Shown: positions 1 to 7,869, counted from the stretch's first letter. The stretch is DNA of 10,697 bases from an uncultured Rubrobacteraceae bacterium (GCA_902806105.1 CADCVI010000094.1:1-10697), one strand, 5' to 3'. Numbers and translations are program-made. Notes: generated by a model from the letters alone, not told the origin.

Positions 1-220
1 GATCTTCATGTGCGTCTAGCTGATGATAAACGGCGTGAACCTCACGCTCGTGGCCTTCGCGGACTTCCTGCCGAACGCCGGTGGGCTCGGCGTGAGCTAC
101 GCGGTGCTCGTCATCGCGATCGCGGCGGCGGAAATCGCGGTGGGGCTTGCTATAGTGCTGGCCGTGTTCCGATCCCGCAGGACCGTCAACGTGGACGAAG
201 TCACCTCGATGAGGGGCTAG
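1..220 (+). CDS. nuoK: NADH-quinone oxidoreductase subunit K, 3' part, interrupted by an in-frame TAG
   Basis: This is the C-terminal part of NuoK, a small three-helix membrane subunit of complex I that helps carry protons between the quinone site and the antiporter-like subunits. The frame from base 2 reads IFMCV, then TAG (17-19), then [13 protein letters not shown]. This matches the usual actinobacterial helix-2 pattern FMCVELMLNAVNL, with the stop where the conserved Glu (Glu36 in E. coli NuoK) should be. The second conserved membrane Glu (Glu72 in E. coli) is present in AAAEIAVG, codon 131-133. The tail, ending in DEVTSMRG, is typical of the family. The ATG at 23 directly follows the stop, but a product starting there would lack helix 1 and much of helix 2, so it is unlikely to be the true start. 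The 5' part lies outside the window. The family assignment is secure. Whether the gene is truly broken or carries a sequence error cannot be decided here. Confidence 0.88.
17..19 (+). other. nuoK: In-frame amber codon at the conserved Glu of NuoK helix 2
   Basis: The codon is TAG where homologues have Glu (GAG or GAA), so one G-to-T change would explain it. The flanking codons (GTC before, CTG ATG ATA AAC after) encode the normal family motif in the same frame. Frameshift is therefore not the explanation. A base-call error, a recent nonsense mutation, or stop suppression remain possible. Confidence 0.85.
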
Positions 221-235
221 AAAGGTGACGCGCTA

Positions 236-2218
236 GTGGAGACGGTCGGCCAACAACTAATCATCACGGCCATACCGGCGTTGCCGGCGCTGGTCTTCGT
301 GGTGCTGGCGCTCTTCGGGCGTCTCTTGAAAGAGAACGCGCAGTACGTCGCGATCCTGGGGGTGACGATCTCGCTCGTCTTCTCCATCTTCGCGCTGCTG
401 TTCGTGGCCGGGATCATCCCCGGCGGCGGCGCCCCGATAGAGTTCTCGAAGCCCTGGATCAACCTCGGGGCCGGAGGCGTCTTCTCGATGGGCGTCCTCA
501 TCGATGGGCTGGCGGCGGTGATGCTCGTCGTGGTGTGTTTCGTGAGCCTCATGATCCAGCTCTACTCCGGCGCCTTTATGGAGGGCGACAGCCGCTTCTC
601 CTGGTTCTACGCCGTCCTGAACCTGTTCACGGCCTCGATGCTCGGCCTGGTCTTGGCGCCGAACTTTATCCAGCTCTACATCTTCTGGGAGTTGGTGGGC
701 GTCTGCTCGTACCTCTTGGTCGGCCACTGGTTCGAGAAGCCCTCGGCCCGCGACGCGGCGCAGAAGGCCTTCCTGGTGACGAGGGTCGGGGACGCGGCGC
801 TGTTCGTCGGGATCATCATCTTCTGGTCCACGACCGGGTCCGTGGCCTTCGAGGACATCTCCCAGGCCGCCCAGGCGGGCTTTATCGGAGGCTCCTTGTT
901 CACGGCGGCGGTCGTGCTGGTCTTTGTCGGTGCCATAGGAAAGAGCGCGCAGTTCCCGCTGCACGTCTGGCTGCCGGACGCGATGGAGGGCCCGACGCCG
1001 GTCTCGGCACTCATCCACGCGGCGACGATGGTCGCGGCCGGCGTCTACCTCGTCGCCCGCACCTACGACATCTTCGTGCAGAGCCCGGGGGCAATGCTGA
1101 CCGTGGCGTACATCGGCGGGTTCACGGCCTTGATGGCTGGGACGATGGCGCTGGTCAAGAAGGACATCAAGCGCGTGATCGCCTACTCGACCGTCTCCCA
1201 GCTCGGCTACATGATGCTCGGGCTCGGGATCGGCTCCTACACCGCCGGCGTCTTCCACCTCTACAACCACGCCTTCTTCAAGGCGCTCCTGTTCCTGTGC
1301 GCGGGCAGCATCATCTATGCGATGGACTCGTACAACATGTTCGAGATGGGCGGGTTGAGGCGACGGATGCCCGTCACCTTCTGGGCCATGGTGCTCGCGG
1401 GCCTCTCGCTCTCGGGCATCTTCCCGTTCGCCGGGTTCTGGTCCAAGGACGCCATCGTGGCGTCGGCCTACGAGGAGCACCTGTACGTGCTCTTCGGGAT
1501 GGCACTACTCACCGTGTTCCTGACGGCTTTCTACATCTTCCGGGCGATCTTCGTGGCGTTCATGGGCGAGCCGCGGACCGAGGCCGCGCGCGGCGCGGTC
1601 GAGTCGCCCGGCATCATGACGGGCCCGATGCTGATCCTCGCCTTCCTGGCGGTCGTGAGCGGCTGGGTCGGCATCCCCGAGAGCTTCGGGCTCCCGATCC
1701 CGGACTACTTCTCCGGGTTCGTCGTCCCGAGCGAGTTCGCGACCGAGACCCTCGCCCTCGAAGAGCACTCCTTCAGCTTCGTGCTTGGCGGGATCTCCGT
1801 CCTCGTGGCCCTGCTGGGTATCGGCCTCGCCTACGCGCTCTACGTCCAGAGACCTGAGCGCTCCGGGGCGCTGGCGCGGAGGTTCGCGCCGGTCCATACG
1901 TTCCTCGACAAGGGCTGGTACTTCGACGCTCTCTACGGGGCTACGTTCGTCAGGGGGGCGCGCTGGCTCGGGCGGGCCACCCAGGGGCTCGACCGCGGGC
2001 TGACGGGCGGGCTGACGGGCGGCGTCGGGCGCGGGACCTCGCGTCTGGGCGGCCTGCTCCAGCGGCTCCAGAGCGGCGGGGTGCAGAACTACGCGCTCTT
2101 TATCCTGCTCTCCGTACTCGTTATAGGCGTGATCGTGGGGGCGCAGTACGCGGTGATGGTGGTGGGCCTCATAGCCGTCATAACCATAGCCGCCTTCGCC
2201 GTGGGGGTGCGCCTGTGA
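236..2218 (+). CDS. nuoL: NADH-quinone oxidoreductase subunit L
   Basis: NuoL is the most distal antiporter-like subunit of respiratory complex I in the cytoplasmic membrane and takes part in proton pumping coupled to NADH:quinone oxidoreduction. The 660-residue product is strongly hydrophobic with many membrane helices. Visible family landmarks are FWELVGVCSYLLVGHW with Glu152 (helix 5), GAIGKSAQFPLHVWLPDAM with Lys236 (helix 7), the following EGPTPVSALIHAATMVAAG block, and FPFAGFWSKDAI with Lys404 (helix 12). The long C-terminal region is expected to hold the horizontal lateral helix and a final anchor helix. The GTG start at 236 is chosen because AAAGGTGA lies about 7 nt upstream and the next in-frame ATG is about 80 codons later. 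It follows nuoK by 15 nt, and its TGA overlaps the nuoM start, so translation is probably coupled. The length is slightly above the usual 610-650. Confidence 0.97.
   Translation: METVGQQLIITAIPALPALVFVVLALFGRLLKENAQYVAILGVTISLVFSIFALLFVAGIIPGGGAPIEFSKPWINLGAGGVFSMGVLIDGLAAVMLVVVCFVSLMIQLYSGAFMEGDSRFSWFYAVLNLFTASMLGLVLAPNFIQLYIFWELVGVCSYLLVGHWFEKPSARDAAQKAFLVTRVGDAALFVGIIIFWSTTGSVAFEDISQAAQAGFIGGSLFTAAVVLVFVGAIGKSAQFPLHVWLPDAMEGPTPVSALIHAATMVAAGVYLVARTYDIFVQSPGAMLTVAYIGGFTALMAGTMALVKKDIKRVIAYSTVSQLGYMMLGLGIGSYTAGVFHLYNHAFFKALLFLCAGSIIYAMDSYNMFEMGGLRRRMPVTFWAMVLAGLSLSGIFPFAGFWSKDAIVASAYEEHLYVLFGMALLTVFLTAFYIFRAIFVAFMGEPRTEAARGAVESPGIMTGPMLILAFLAVVSGWVGIPESFGLPIPDYFSGFVVPSEFATETLALEEHSFSFVLGGISVLVALLGIGLAYALYVQRPERSGALARRFAPVHTFLDKGWYFDALYGATFVRGARWLGRATQGLDRGLTGGLTGGVGRGTSRLGGLLQRLQSGGVQNYALFILLSVLVIGVIVGAQYAVMVVGLIAVITIAAFAVGVRL
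1995..2022 (+). repeat. 12-nt tandem repeat inside nuoL
   Basis: GCGGGCTGACGG occurs twice in tandem, followed by a partial third copy (GCGG). It encodes the glycine-rich GLTGGLTGGVGRG stretch in the linker before the last membrane helix of NuoL. The unit is a multiple of three, so gain or loss of copies keeps the frame. This is probably a tolerated slippage product in a flexible loop. Confidence 0.7.
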
Positions 2219-3669
2219 TCACCACGATAACCATCTTCATACCCCTTCTCGGTGCCATAGTGATGCTCTTGCTCCCCGAGGAAGAGCGCCCGCTGCGCTA
2301 CGCCGCGCTCGGCATCGCGGCGGTGCCGCTGCTGCTCGCGCTCTACATCTACTTCGCGTACGGGAGCGACCTCGGGGTCCCTTCGCTTACCCAGGACTTT
2401 ACGTGGATAGAGTCCCTCAACATGGGCTACCGGGTCGGCCTCGACGGCCTGGGCTTCGGGATGTTCTTCCTGACCGCCCTGCTCACGCTCATAGCCGTGG
2501 TCGCCTCCTACGACGTGCGGGAGAACCTCAAGCAGTACTTCGCGATCCTATTTATCGCCGAGGTCGGGATGCTCGGGGTCTTCGCCGCGGAAGATTTGAT
2601 CCTGTTCTACATCTTCTTCGAGATCACGCTGATCCCGATGTACCTTCTGGTCGGTATCTGGGGCGATGAGAACCGCCGCCAGGCGGCCATCAAGTTCTTT
2701 GTCTACACGTTCTTGGGCTCTACGGTCATGCTCGCCGGCTTTCTCGCCTTCGGCATTCTCGCCGGCACCTACGCGATGGAGTCCTTGACGGCGGGCGGCG
2801 GGCTCGGGCGCACGGCCCAGATCGCGATAGCGGCGCCTATCCTGTTCGGTCTTCTGGTCAAGGTGCCGGCGGTGCCGCTGCACGGCTGGCTGCTCGACGT
2901 GTACGTCTCCAGCCCGATCTCGACGAACGTCGTGCTCTCGGGCATCCTGCCGAAGCTCGGCACCTACGGCCTGATAAAGGTCGCCATACCCCTCCTGCCC
3001 CAGGGGGTCCAGCCCTTCCTGCCGTACCTGGCGGTCTTCGGGGCCATAAACATCATCTACGGCGCCTTCGTCGCCTTCTTGCAGCCGGACCTGAAGGCGC
3101 TCGTCGCCTACTCGTCCATCGGTACTCTGGGGTTCATACTGCTCGGCGCGGCATCGGGCAACGCGGTCGGCTTGAACGGGGCGGTGTTGCAGCAGGTTAC
3201 GCACGGTCTGTACTCGGCGCTGCTGTTCGTTCTGGTCGGCGTGATCGCGACGAGGACGGGCACGCGCAAGATCCGGGAGCTCGGCGGTCTGGCCGCCAGG
3301 ATGCCCTGGGCCGGCGGCCTGCTGGCGCTGGGTGCGATGGCCGCGATGGGGTTGCCCGGTCTCGCCGTGTTCGTCTCGGAGTTCATGAGCATCATGGGCG
3401 GCTACGACGCCTTCCCGGTCCAGGGAATACTTGCGGCGCTCGGCATCGTCCTCTCGGCGATGTACCTGCTCTACATGCTGGCGCGGGTGGCCTTCGGTCC
3501 CATCGAGAAGCCCGCCTATGAGGCCGTCGAGGACGCGGGGTCGATGGAGATGGCGGCGGCTGTGCCGCTGGCGGTGTTGCTTGTGCTGTTCGGCGTCTTT
3601 CCGGCGCTGTTGATCAGCGTCCAGCAACCGGGTGTCGAGGCGGTCTTGAGCGCGATAGGGGGAAGCTAG
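2215..3669 (+). CDS. nuoM: NADH-quinone oxidoreductase subunit M
   Basis: NuoM is the second antiporter-like membrane subunit of complex I and forms a proton channel in the membrane arm. The product has 484 residues, near the usual length. Seen in the sequence are Glu136 in FFEITLIPMYLLVGIWG, Lys216 and His223 in LVKVPAVPLHGWL, Lys247 in LPKLGTYG (31 residues after Lys216, as between E. coli Lys234 and Lys265), and Glu389 in GLPGLAVFVSEFM, matching E. coli Glu407. One odd point is the segment after the helix-7 Lys/His. It reads WLLDVYVSSPIS, where most NuoM proteins have a WLPDAH-xx-APT motif. GTG at 2215 overlaps the nuoL stop by four bases (GTGA), the usual sign of coupled translation. No nearby alternative start fits better. 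Its stop overlaps the nuoN start by one base. Confidence 0.96.
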   Translation: MITTITIFIPLLGAIVMLLLPEEERPLRYAALGIAAVPLLLALYIYFAYGSDLGVPSLTQDFTWIESLNMGYRVGLDGLGFGMFFLTALLTLIAVVASYDVRENLKQYFAILFIAEVGMLGVFAAEDLILFYIFFEITLIPMYLLVGIWGDENRRQAAIKFFVYTFLGSTVMLAGFLAFGILAGTYAMESLTAGGGLGRTAQIAIAAPILFGLLVKVPAVPLHGWLLDVYVSSPISTNVVLSGILPKLGTYGLIKVAIPLLPQGVQPFLPYLAVFGAINIIYGAFVAFLQPDLKALVAYSSIGTLGFILLGAASGNAVGLNGAVLQQVTHGLYSALLFVLVGVIATRTGTRKIRELGGLAARMPWAGGLLALGAMAAMGLPGLAVFVSEFMSIMGGYDAFPVQGILAALGIVLSAMYLLYMLARVAFGPIEKPAYEAVEDAGSMEMAAAVPLAVLLVLFGVFPALLISVQQPGVEAVLSAIGGS

Positions 3670-5105
3670 TGGCGTTTACCGGTCAGTCCATCATAGCGCT
3701 CCTCCCCGAGCTGATAGCGCTCGGGTTCGCGATCGGGGTCCTCCTCATAGGCGTGTTCTTCGAGCGTAGCGTCGGCCTCGTGGCGGGGCTCGCCGCCCTC
3801 GGCGCCCTCGCCGTCTTCGGGAGTGCCGCGGGCCTGCTCGCCGCGGGGTTTGAAGGGGAGTTCTTCGGCGGCGGGTTCGTGGTGGACAGCTTCGCGCTCT
3901 ACTTCAAGCTCGTGGTCTCAGGGAGCGCCTTCTTCGCGGTACTCGCGGCGGCGCGGTGGTCGGGGGGCACGGGGGACGCGCCCGAGTACCTGACCCTGAT
4001 CCTCGCGGTCGTGCTCGGCTCCATCCTGCTCGTCTCCATGCGGGACCTCTTCGGGATCTTCCTCGCGATAGAGCTCGCGACTATCCCGTCCTACGCGATG
4101 GTCGCCTTTGACCGCAGACGGCGGGAGAGCGCGGAGGGCGGGATGAAGTACCTCATAACCGGCGTCGTCGCCTCCTCGGTGCTGCTCTACGGCATAGTCC
4201 TGATCTACGGCGTCTCCGGCTCCGCCGAGCTGTCGGCCGTCGCCGAGACGTTCTCCGGCAGCCTGACACCTGTCGCCCTGCTCGGCCTCGTGCTGCTCCT
4301 CTCCGGCTTCGCCTTCAAGATCTCCGCCGCGCCCTTCCACTTCTGGACGCCGGACGCCTACCAGGGGGCGCCTACGAGCGCCGCCGCGTTCCTCTCGGTC
4401 GCCCCGAAGGCGGCCACGTTCGCGGTGCTGCTCCGGATACTCCTCGAAGGGATGCCGGAGGCCGCGCCGACGTGGACGGCGGTGATGGCATTTCTCGCGA
4501 TCCTCACGATGTTCGTCGGGAACCTCGCGGCCCTGCGCCAGCGCAACGTGCGCCGGATGCTGGCTTACAGCTCCGTGGCCCACTCGGGGTACATCCTGGC
4601 CGCGTTCGCGGCCCTGCAGGGGGCTGGCCTGCAGCGGGCCGTGGAGGCCGTGCTGATCTACTCGGCGGCGTACGCGTTCATGAACATCGGCGCTTTCCTC
4701 GTCATAGACCTCGTCGGGGAGGACGGCAAGAGCTTCAACGGCCTCTTCCGCTCCCGCCCGGCGCTCGCCGCCAGCATGGGCGTCTTCATGGCCTCGCTGG
4801 TCGGTATTCCGCCGTTCAGCGGGTTCTGGGGAAAGGCCTGGATCATCTTCTCCGGGGCGGAGTCGGGCTCGGTGCTGGTCTACGCCGTCGTCGGGGCGCT
4901 CGTCGTCAACAGCGTGCTCTCGGTGCCCTACTACTTCGGGATCATACGCAACATGTTTTTCGAGAAGCCGACGCTGGACGCCGTCGAGCCGTCGGGAGGC
5001 GGCGCGCTCAAGTTCTCCGTCTACGTGCTGGCGCTGCTGACGGCGCTGTTCTTTCTCCTGATCGTCCCGATCTCCGTCCTCGCCGGCGGCTCGGGGCTGG
5101 GCTAG
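3669..5105 (+). CDS. nuoN: NADH-quinone oxidoreductase subunit N
   Basis: NuoN is the antiporter-like subunit nearest the quinone-binding arm of complex I and the usual last gene of nuo operons, as here. The 478-residue product is mostly membrane helices. Landmarks seen are Glu135 in LAIELATIPSYAMVAF, Lys217 in FAFKISAAPFHFWTPDAYQG, Lys247 in SVAPKAATF, and Lys389 in GIPPFSGFWGKAW. Lys217 and Lys247 carry the same numbers as the functional lysines of E. coli NuoN. The GTG start shares its G with the nuoM TAG stop (TAGTG), and a purine-rich GGGGGAAG lies just upstream. A 64-nt gap with no clear terminator separates it from the next gene, so read-through into the pyrophosphorylase is possible. 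The identification is firm. Confidence 0.96.
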   Translation: MAFTGQSIIALLPELIALGFAIGVLLIGVFFERSVGLVAGLAALGALAVFGSAAGLLAAGFEGEFFGGGFVVDSFALYFKLVVSGSAFFAVLAAARWSGGTGDAPEYLTLILAVVLGSILLVSMRDLFGIFLAIELATIPSYAMVAFDRRRRESAEGGMKYLITGVVASSVLLYGIVLIYGVSGSAELSAVAETFSGSLTPVALLGLVLLLSGFAFKISAAPFHFWTPDAYQGAPTSAAAFLSVAPKAATFAVLLRILLEGMPEAAPTWTAVMAFLAILTMFVGNLAALRQRNVRRMLAYSSVAHSGYILAAFAALQGAGLQRAVEAVLIYSAAYAFMNIGAFLVIDLVGEDGKSFNGLFRSRPALAASMGVFMASLVGIPPFSGFWGKAWIIFSGAESGSVLVYAVVGALVVNSVLSVPYYFGIIRNMFFEKPTLDAVEPSGGGALKFSVYVLALLTALFFLLIVPISVLAGGSGLG

Positions 5106-5169
5106 AACTGTACCGGAGGACCGTACCCCTGTGGCCCGTGGTTTGCGGCTGCTGTAAGCTCGGAGGCGT

Positions 5170-6276
5170 ATGAAAGCAGTAGTTCTGGTAGGCGGACAGG
5201 GGACCCGGCTGCGGCCGATCACCTTCGACATCCCGAAGGCACTGGTGCCGCTGCGAAACCGGCCTTTTATGGGGTACATGCTGGACTTCCTGCGCCGCGG
5301 GGGGCTCGACGGGGCCGTGCTCTCCCTGGGATACCTGCCCGACCCGATACAGGCCTACCTCGCCGGGTGGGATGGGCTCGGCGAGTTCTCGGTGGACTAC
5401 GCGGTCGAGAAGCGGGCCCTCGGGACGGCCGGCGGCATCAAGAACGCCGAGGAGTACCTGGGCGGCGAGACCTTTGTCGTGGTCAACGGGGACGTGCTGA
5501 CGGGGACGGACCTGGCCGAGGCTATAAAGATCCACAAGGCCAGCGACGCGCTGGCAACGATCACGCTGACGAGCGTCGAGGACCCGACGGCCTATGGCCT
5601 CGTCGAGGTGGACCACGACATGGCCGTCAAGCGGTTCCTGGAGAAGCCGGCCGCAGATGAGGTGACCACGAACCTCGTAAACGCGGGCGTCTACGTCCTG
5701 GAGCCCGAGGTTCTCGCCATGATACCGGCGGGCCGCGAGGTCTCCATAGAGCGCGAGGTCTTCCCCGAGCTTCAGGCTAGGGGCCGCCTGCGGGCCCACG
5801 TCTCGAGCTCCTACTGGCGCGACATCGGCACGCCGCGCAGCTACCTGGCCGCCTCCCACGACGTGCTCTCGGGCGCGGTCGGCACGATCCGGGAGGGCTT
5901 CGAGTACGTAGACGTGGACCCCTCCGTCAACTGCGGCAAGAACGTCAAGCTCCTCCCGCCGCTCTCGGTGGCCGAGGGCTGCGAGCTGGATAACCTCGCC
6001 ACCATCGGCGGCCGGTCCTCCCTGGGCCGGGGCTGCCGCGTCGGAAGGGGCGCCGTCGTCGAGGGGAGCATCATGCTCGACGGGGCGCACGTCGAGGCCG
6101 GGGCCGTCGTCCGTGGCTCTATCATCGGCAGGGACGCCCGCGTGGGCGAGGGCGCCATCGTGCGCGGCCTCTCCGTGCTCGGCGCGGGCTGTGTCGTCGG
6201 CGAGGGAAACGTCCTCGACCAGGGCATCAGGGTCAACCCCGGTGTCGTCCTTCCCCCGCGCAGTTTGAGGTTTTAG
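5170..6276 (+). CDS. Nucleotide-sugar pyrophosphorylase with C-terminal left-handed beta-helix (mannose-1-phosphate guanylyltransferase-like)
   Basis: The family joins an NTP and a sugar 1-phosphate into an NDP-sugar plus pyrophosphate in the cytoplasm, supplying glycan or exopolysaccharide synthesis. The N-terminal Rossmann-like domain (about 1-235) has the signature GGQGTRLRP at residues 8-16, Lys23 in DIPKALVPL, ALGTAGGIKNA, the metal-binding Asp108 in VNGDVL, EKP at 158-160, NAGVY at 171-175, and the second metal ligand Asp218 in YWRDIGTP. The remaining ~110 residues carry hexapeptide repeats (for example VGRGAVVEGS, VEAGAVVRGS, VGEGAIVRG) typical of a left-handed beta-helix. The 368-residue length and layout fit GDP-mannose pyrophosphorylases of the GMPPB type. 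UTP- or dTTP-glucose specificity cannot be excluded. GGAGG at 5162-5166, only 3 nt before ATG, supports the start. Its TAG is directly followed by a heptamer repeat array. Confidence 0.9.
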   Translation: MKAVVLVGGQGTRLRPITFDIPKALVPLRNRPFMGYMLDFLRRGGLDGAVLSLGYLPDPIQAYLAGWDGLGEFSVDYAVEKRALGTAGGIKNAEEYLGGETFVVVNGDVLTGTDLAEAIKIHKASDALATITLTSVEDPTAYGLVEVDHDMAVKRFLEKPAADEVTTNLVNAGVYVLEPEVLAMIPAGREVSIEREVFPELQARGRLRAHVSSSYWRDIGTPRSYLAASHDVLSGAVGTIREGFEYVDVDPSVNCGKNVKLLPPLSVAEGCELDNLATIGGRSSLGRGCRVGRGAVVEGSIMLDGAHVEAGAVVRGSIIGRDARVGEGAIVRGLSVLGAGCVVGEGNVLDQGIRVNPGVVLPPRSLRF

Positions 6277-6311
6277 AGGTATCAGGCATCAGGTTGCAGG
6301 CACCAGGGGTG
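6277..6311 (+). repeat. Heptamer array, left arm of intergenic element A
   Basis: Directly after the TAG of the upstream gene come heptamers in perfect phase: AGGTATC, AGGCATC, AGGTTGC, AGGCACC, and a decayed AGGGGTG. AGG at positions 1-3 is invariant, position 4 is mostly T or C, and the rest vary. GCACC-AGG-GGTGC (6300-6312) at the end of the array forms a 5-bp hairpin. A matching array in inverted orientation lies at 6424-6451. Confidence 0.85.
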
Positions 6312-6410
6312 CGGTATGCAGCCTGAAGAGCAACATCGCCAGAGCAGGATTAGCCCGAAAGGGTGTCACGTTCCCGGCGCCTTCACGCTACAATCCCCCG
6401 AGACCTGAGA

Positions 6411-6425
6411 GCCTCCGTAGGAGGC
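6411..6425. other. 6-bp hairpin with 3-nt loop beside the right array of element A
   Basis: GCCTCC and GGAGGC are perfectly complementary around GTA. The hairpin directly adjoins the innermost heptamer of the right array. No U-run follows on either strand, so it is not a classical intrinsic terminator, though it may still help to end the two convergent transcripts. The same arrangement occurs at 9437-9451. Confidence 0.75.
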
Positions 6426-6451
6426 GACCTGAAGCCTGAAACCTGATGCCT
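6424..6451 (-). repeat. Heptamer array, right arm of intergenic element A
   Basis: Read on the minus strand, four heptamers follow the TGA of the MFS gene with no gap: AGGCATC, AGGTTTC, AGGCTTC, AGGTCGC. This array is inverted relative to 6277-6311. The two convergent genes therefore each end at a heptamer array, and the ~110 nt between the arrays carries small hairpins but no convincing gene. Confidence 0.85.
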
Positions 6452-7825
6452 TCACGCGGTCGCTTTGCCTTGCAGGTCGGCCTCGATACGTTCCAGGCTG
6501 CGTCCCTTCGTCTCCGCCACGCGGGAGCGGACGAAGATGAGGGCTGCGGAGGCGACGACGGCGTAACCCAGGAAGACGGCCCCCGCGCCGACCGAAGCCA
6601 GGAGTATGGGGAAGGTCTGGGAGACGGCGAAGTTGGCGCCCCAGTGCAGGAAGATGGCGAACCCCATCGCGGTGCCCCGGATCCTTAAAGGCAGGATCTC
6701 CGGCAGCATCACCCACACCGTCGGCCCCCAGCTGACCGCGAAGGAGCCGATAAACGCCGCCAGGCAGGCCAGCGTGATGATCGCCAGCGGGTCCGTCGGG
6801 TTGTCGGGCGCTGGCAGGAGCAGCGAAGAGACCCCGAGGACGACGAGGCTCGCGATCATGCCGACCAGGCCGCCCACCAGCAGCGGGACGCGGCCTGACC
6901 GGTCGATCAGGCGTATCGCCACCAGGGTCATGACCACGTTGAGCAGGCCGATCGCGACGTTGGCGTAGGTGGCCGCCTGGTCCCCGAAACCGGCCTCCGT
7001 GAGGGTGGTTGGGGCGTAGTAGATGATGGTGTTGATGCCGATGATCTGCTGGAAGACGGCGAGGCCGACGGCGACTATGAGGGCCGGCCTGACCCACGGG
7101 GCGGCAAGCTCGCGCAGCCCGCCCTCCTCGTCGCGCTCTACCTCTTTGATCTCCCGGATCTCCTGCTCGACCGCCTCCTCGTCGCGGGTCTGGCGCAGCA
7201 CGTCTCGGGCATCGTCGTCCTTGCCCCTACTGACCAGCCACCGCGGCGTCTCGGGCATGAAGTACATGCCGATGAGAAGGACGAGGGAGGGGATCACGGC
7301 GAGCCCCAGCATCGTGCGCCAGGCCTCCGAGGCGGCGAGCAGCGCGTTGACGATGTAGGCGACGAGGATGCCGACGACGATCATGAGCTGGTTGAGCGAG
7401 GAGACGGCCCCCCTTATCTCCGTCGGCGCCACCTCCGAGAGGTACAGGGGGACGATGAGGGCCGCGGCCCCCACGGCGAGCCCGAGGACGATCCGGAACA
7501 ATACGAGCACCCCCACGTTCGGGGCCAACGCGGCACCGATGGCGCCAACGGAGAAAATGACGGCGGCGATAATGATGATCCGACGCCTCCCCAACCTGTC
7601 GGAGAGCGGGCCGGCGACCCCGGCCCCGGCCATCGCCCCGAGCAACAGCGAACTGACCACGAGCCCCTGGTAGAAGGCGTTGAGACCCAGGTCCGCCTTG
7701 ATGAACAGTATGGCCCCGGAGATGACCCCGGTATCGTAGCCGAAGAGCAGCCCGCCCAGCGCCCCGAAGAAATAGACGAGAGCGTTCGAGCTGTTGCCGG
7801 AAGTGCTTTGAGCCCCTTGTGACAT
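6452..7825 (-). CDS. MFS sugar porter (sugar:H+ symporter-like)
   Basis: This is a 12-helix transporter of the sugar porter family (XylE/GalP/GLUT type), probably importing a monosaccharide with protons across the cytoplasmic membrane. The 457-residue product shows GGLLFGYDTGVISGA in helix 1, the loop 2-3 motif DRLGRRR (76-82), PETPRWL (191-197) after helix 6, the sugar-binding QQIIGIN (259-265) of helix 7, DRSGR (308-312), SWGPTVWVMLPE in helix 10, and ETKGRSLERIE (438-448) near the end. The start is the ATG at 7825, read as MSQGAQ, because AAGGGAG lies 5 nt upstream. A longer in-frame reading adds 46 arginine-rich residues without family similarity and crosses the promoter. The substrate cannot be told from sequence. 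The gene stands alone, convergent with the pyrophosphorylase and divergent from comF. Confidence 0.93.
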   Translation of the reverse strand: MSQGAQSTSGNSSNALVYFFGALGGLLFGYDTGVISGAILFIKADLGLNAFYQGLVVSSLLLGAMAGAGVAGPLSDRLGRRRIIIIAAVIFSVGAIGAALAPNVGVLVLFRIVLGLAVGAAALIVPLYLSEVAPTEIRGAVSSLNQLMIVVGILVAYIVNALLAASEAWRTMLGLAVIPSLVLLIGMYFMPETPRWLVSRGKDDDARDVLRQTRDEEAVEQEIREIKEVERDEEGGLRELAAPWVRPALIVAVGLAVFQQIIGINTIIYYAPTTLTEAGFGDQAATYANVAIGLLNVVMTLVAIRLIDRSGRVPLLVGGLVGMIASLVVLGVSSLLLPAPDNPTDPLAIITLACLAAFIGSFAVSWGPTVWVMLPEILPLRIRGTAMGFAIFLHWGANFAVSQTFPILLASVGAGAVFLGYAVVASAALIFVRSRVAETKGRSLERIEADLQGKATA

Positions 7826-7830
7826 CCTGA

Positions 7831-7837
7831 CTCCCTT
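7831..7837 (-). promoter_or_regulatory. Ribosome binding site of the MFS gene
   Basis: On the minus strand AAGGGAG is followed by 5 nt and ATG (7825-7823). This spacing selects the 457-residue product over longer in-frame readings. Confidence 0.75.
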
Positions 7838-7869
7838 CTCGCAAGTTGGACCCCGTCCCAATGCCGCGC

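Noticed and set aside
257..1480. Long open frame on the minus strand opposite nuoL, 407 codons
   Set aside because: It is a shadow of nuoL. The translation is rich in Arg, Glu, His and Asp without any domain pattern, as expected for antisense frames in GC-rich genes.
535..1857. Alternative + frame of 440 codons inside nuoL
   Set aside because: The overlapping nuoL frame has complete family motifs throughout. This frame is arginine-rich noise.
5110..5126. Possible terminator after nuoN (GTACCGG / CCGTAC)
   Set aside because: The stem has only six pairs with a bulge and no U-run follows. It is too weak to call a terminator.
5151..5160. GCTGTAAGCT before the pyrophosphorylase, resembling GCTGTAAACT (9490-9499) before secA, as a shared -10 motif
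   Set aside because: Neither copy has a matching -35 box at a suitable distance, and at 5151 the transcript would begin within 4 nt of the start codon.
3918..5279. Long open frame on the minus strand opposite nuoN, 453 codons
   Set aside because: It has shadow composition, crosses the nuoN stop and the start of the next gene, and has no recognisable motif.
6277..6451. CRISPR array
   Set aside because: Repeat units are 7 nt, contiguous and degenerate, with no unique spacers of regular length and no cas genes.
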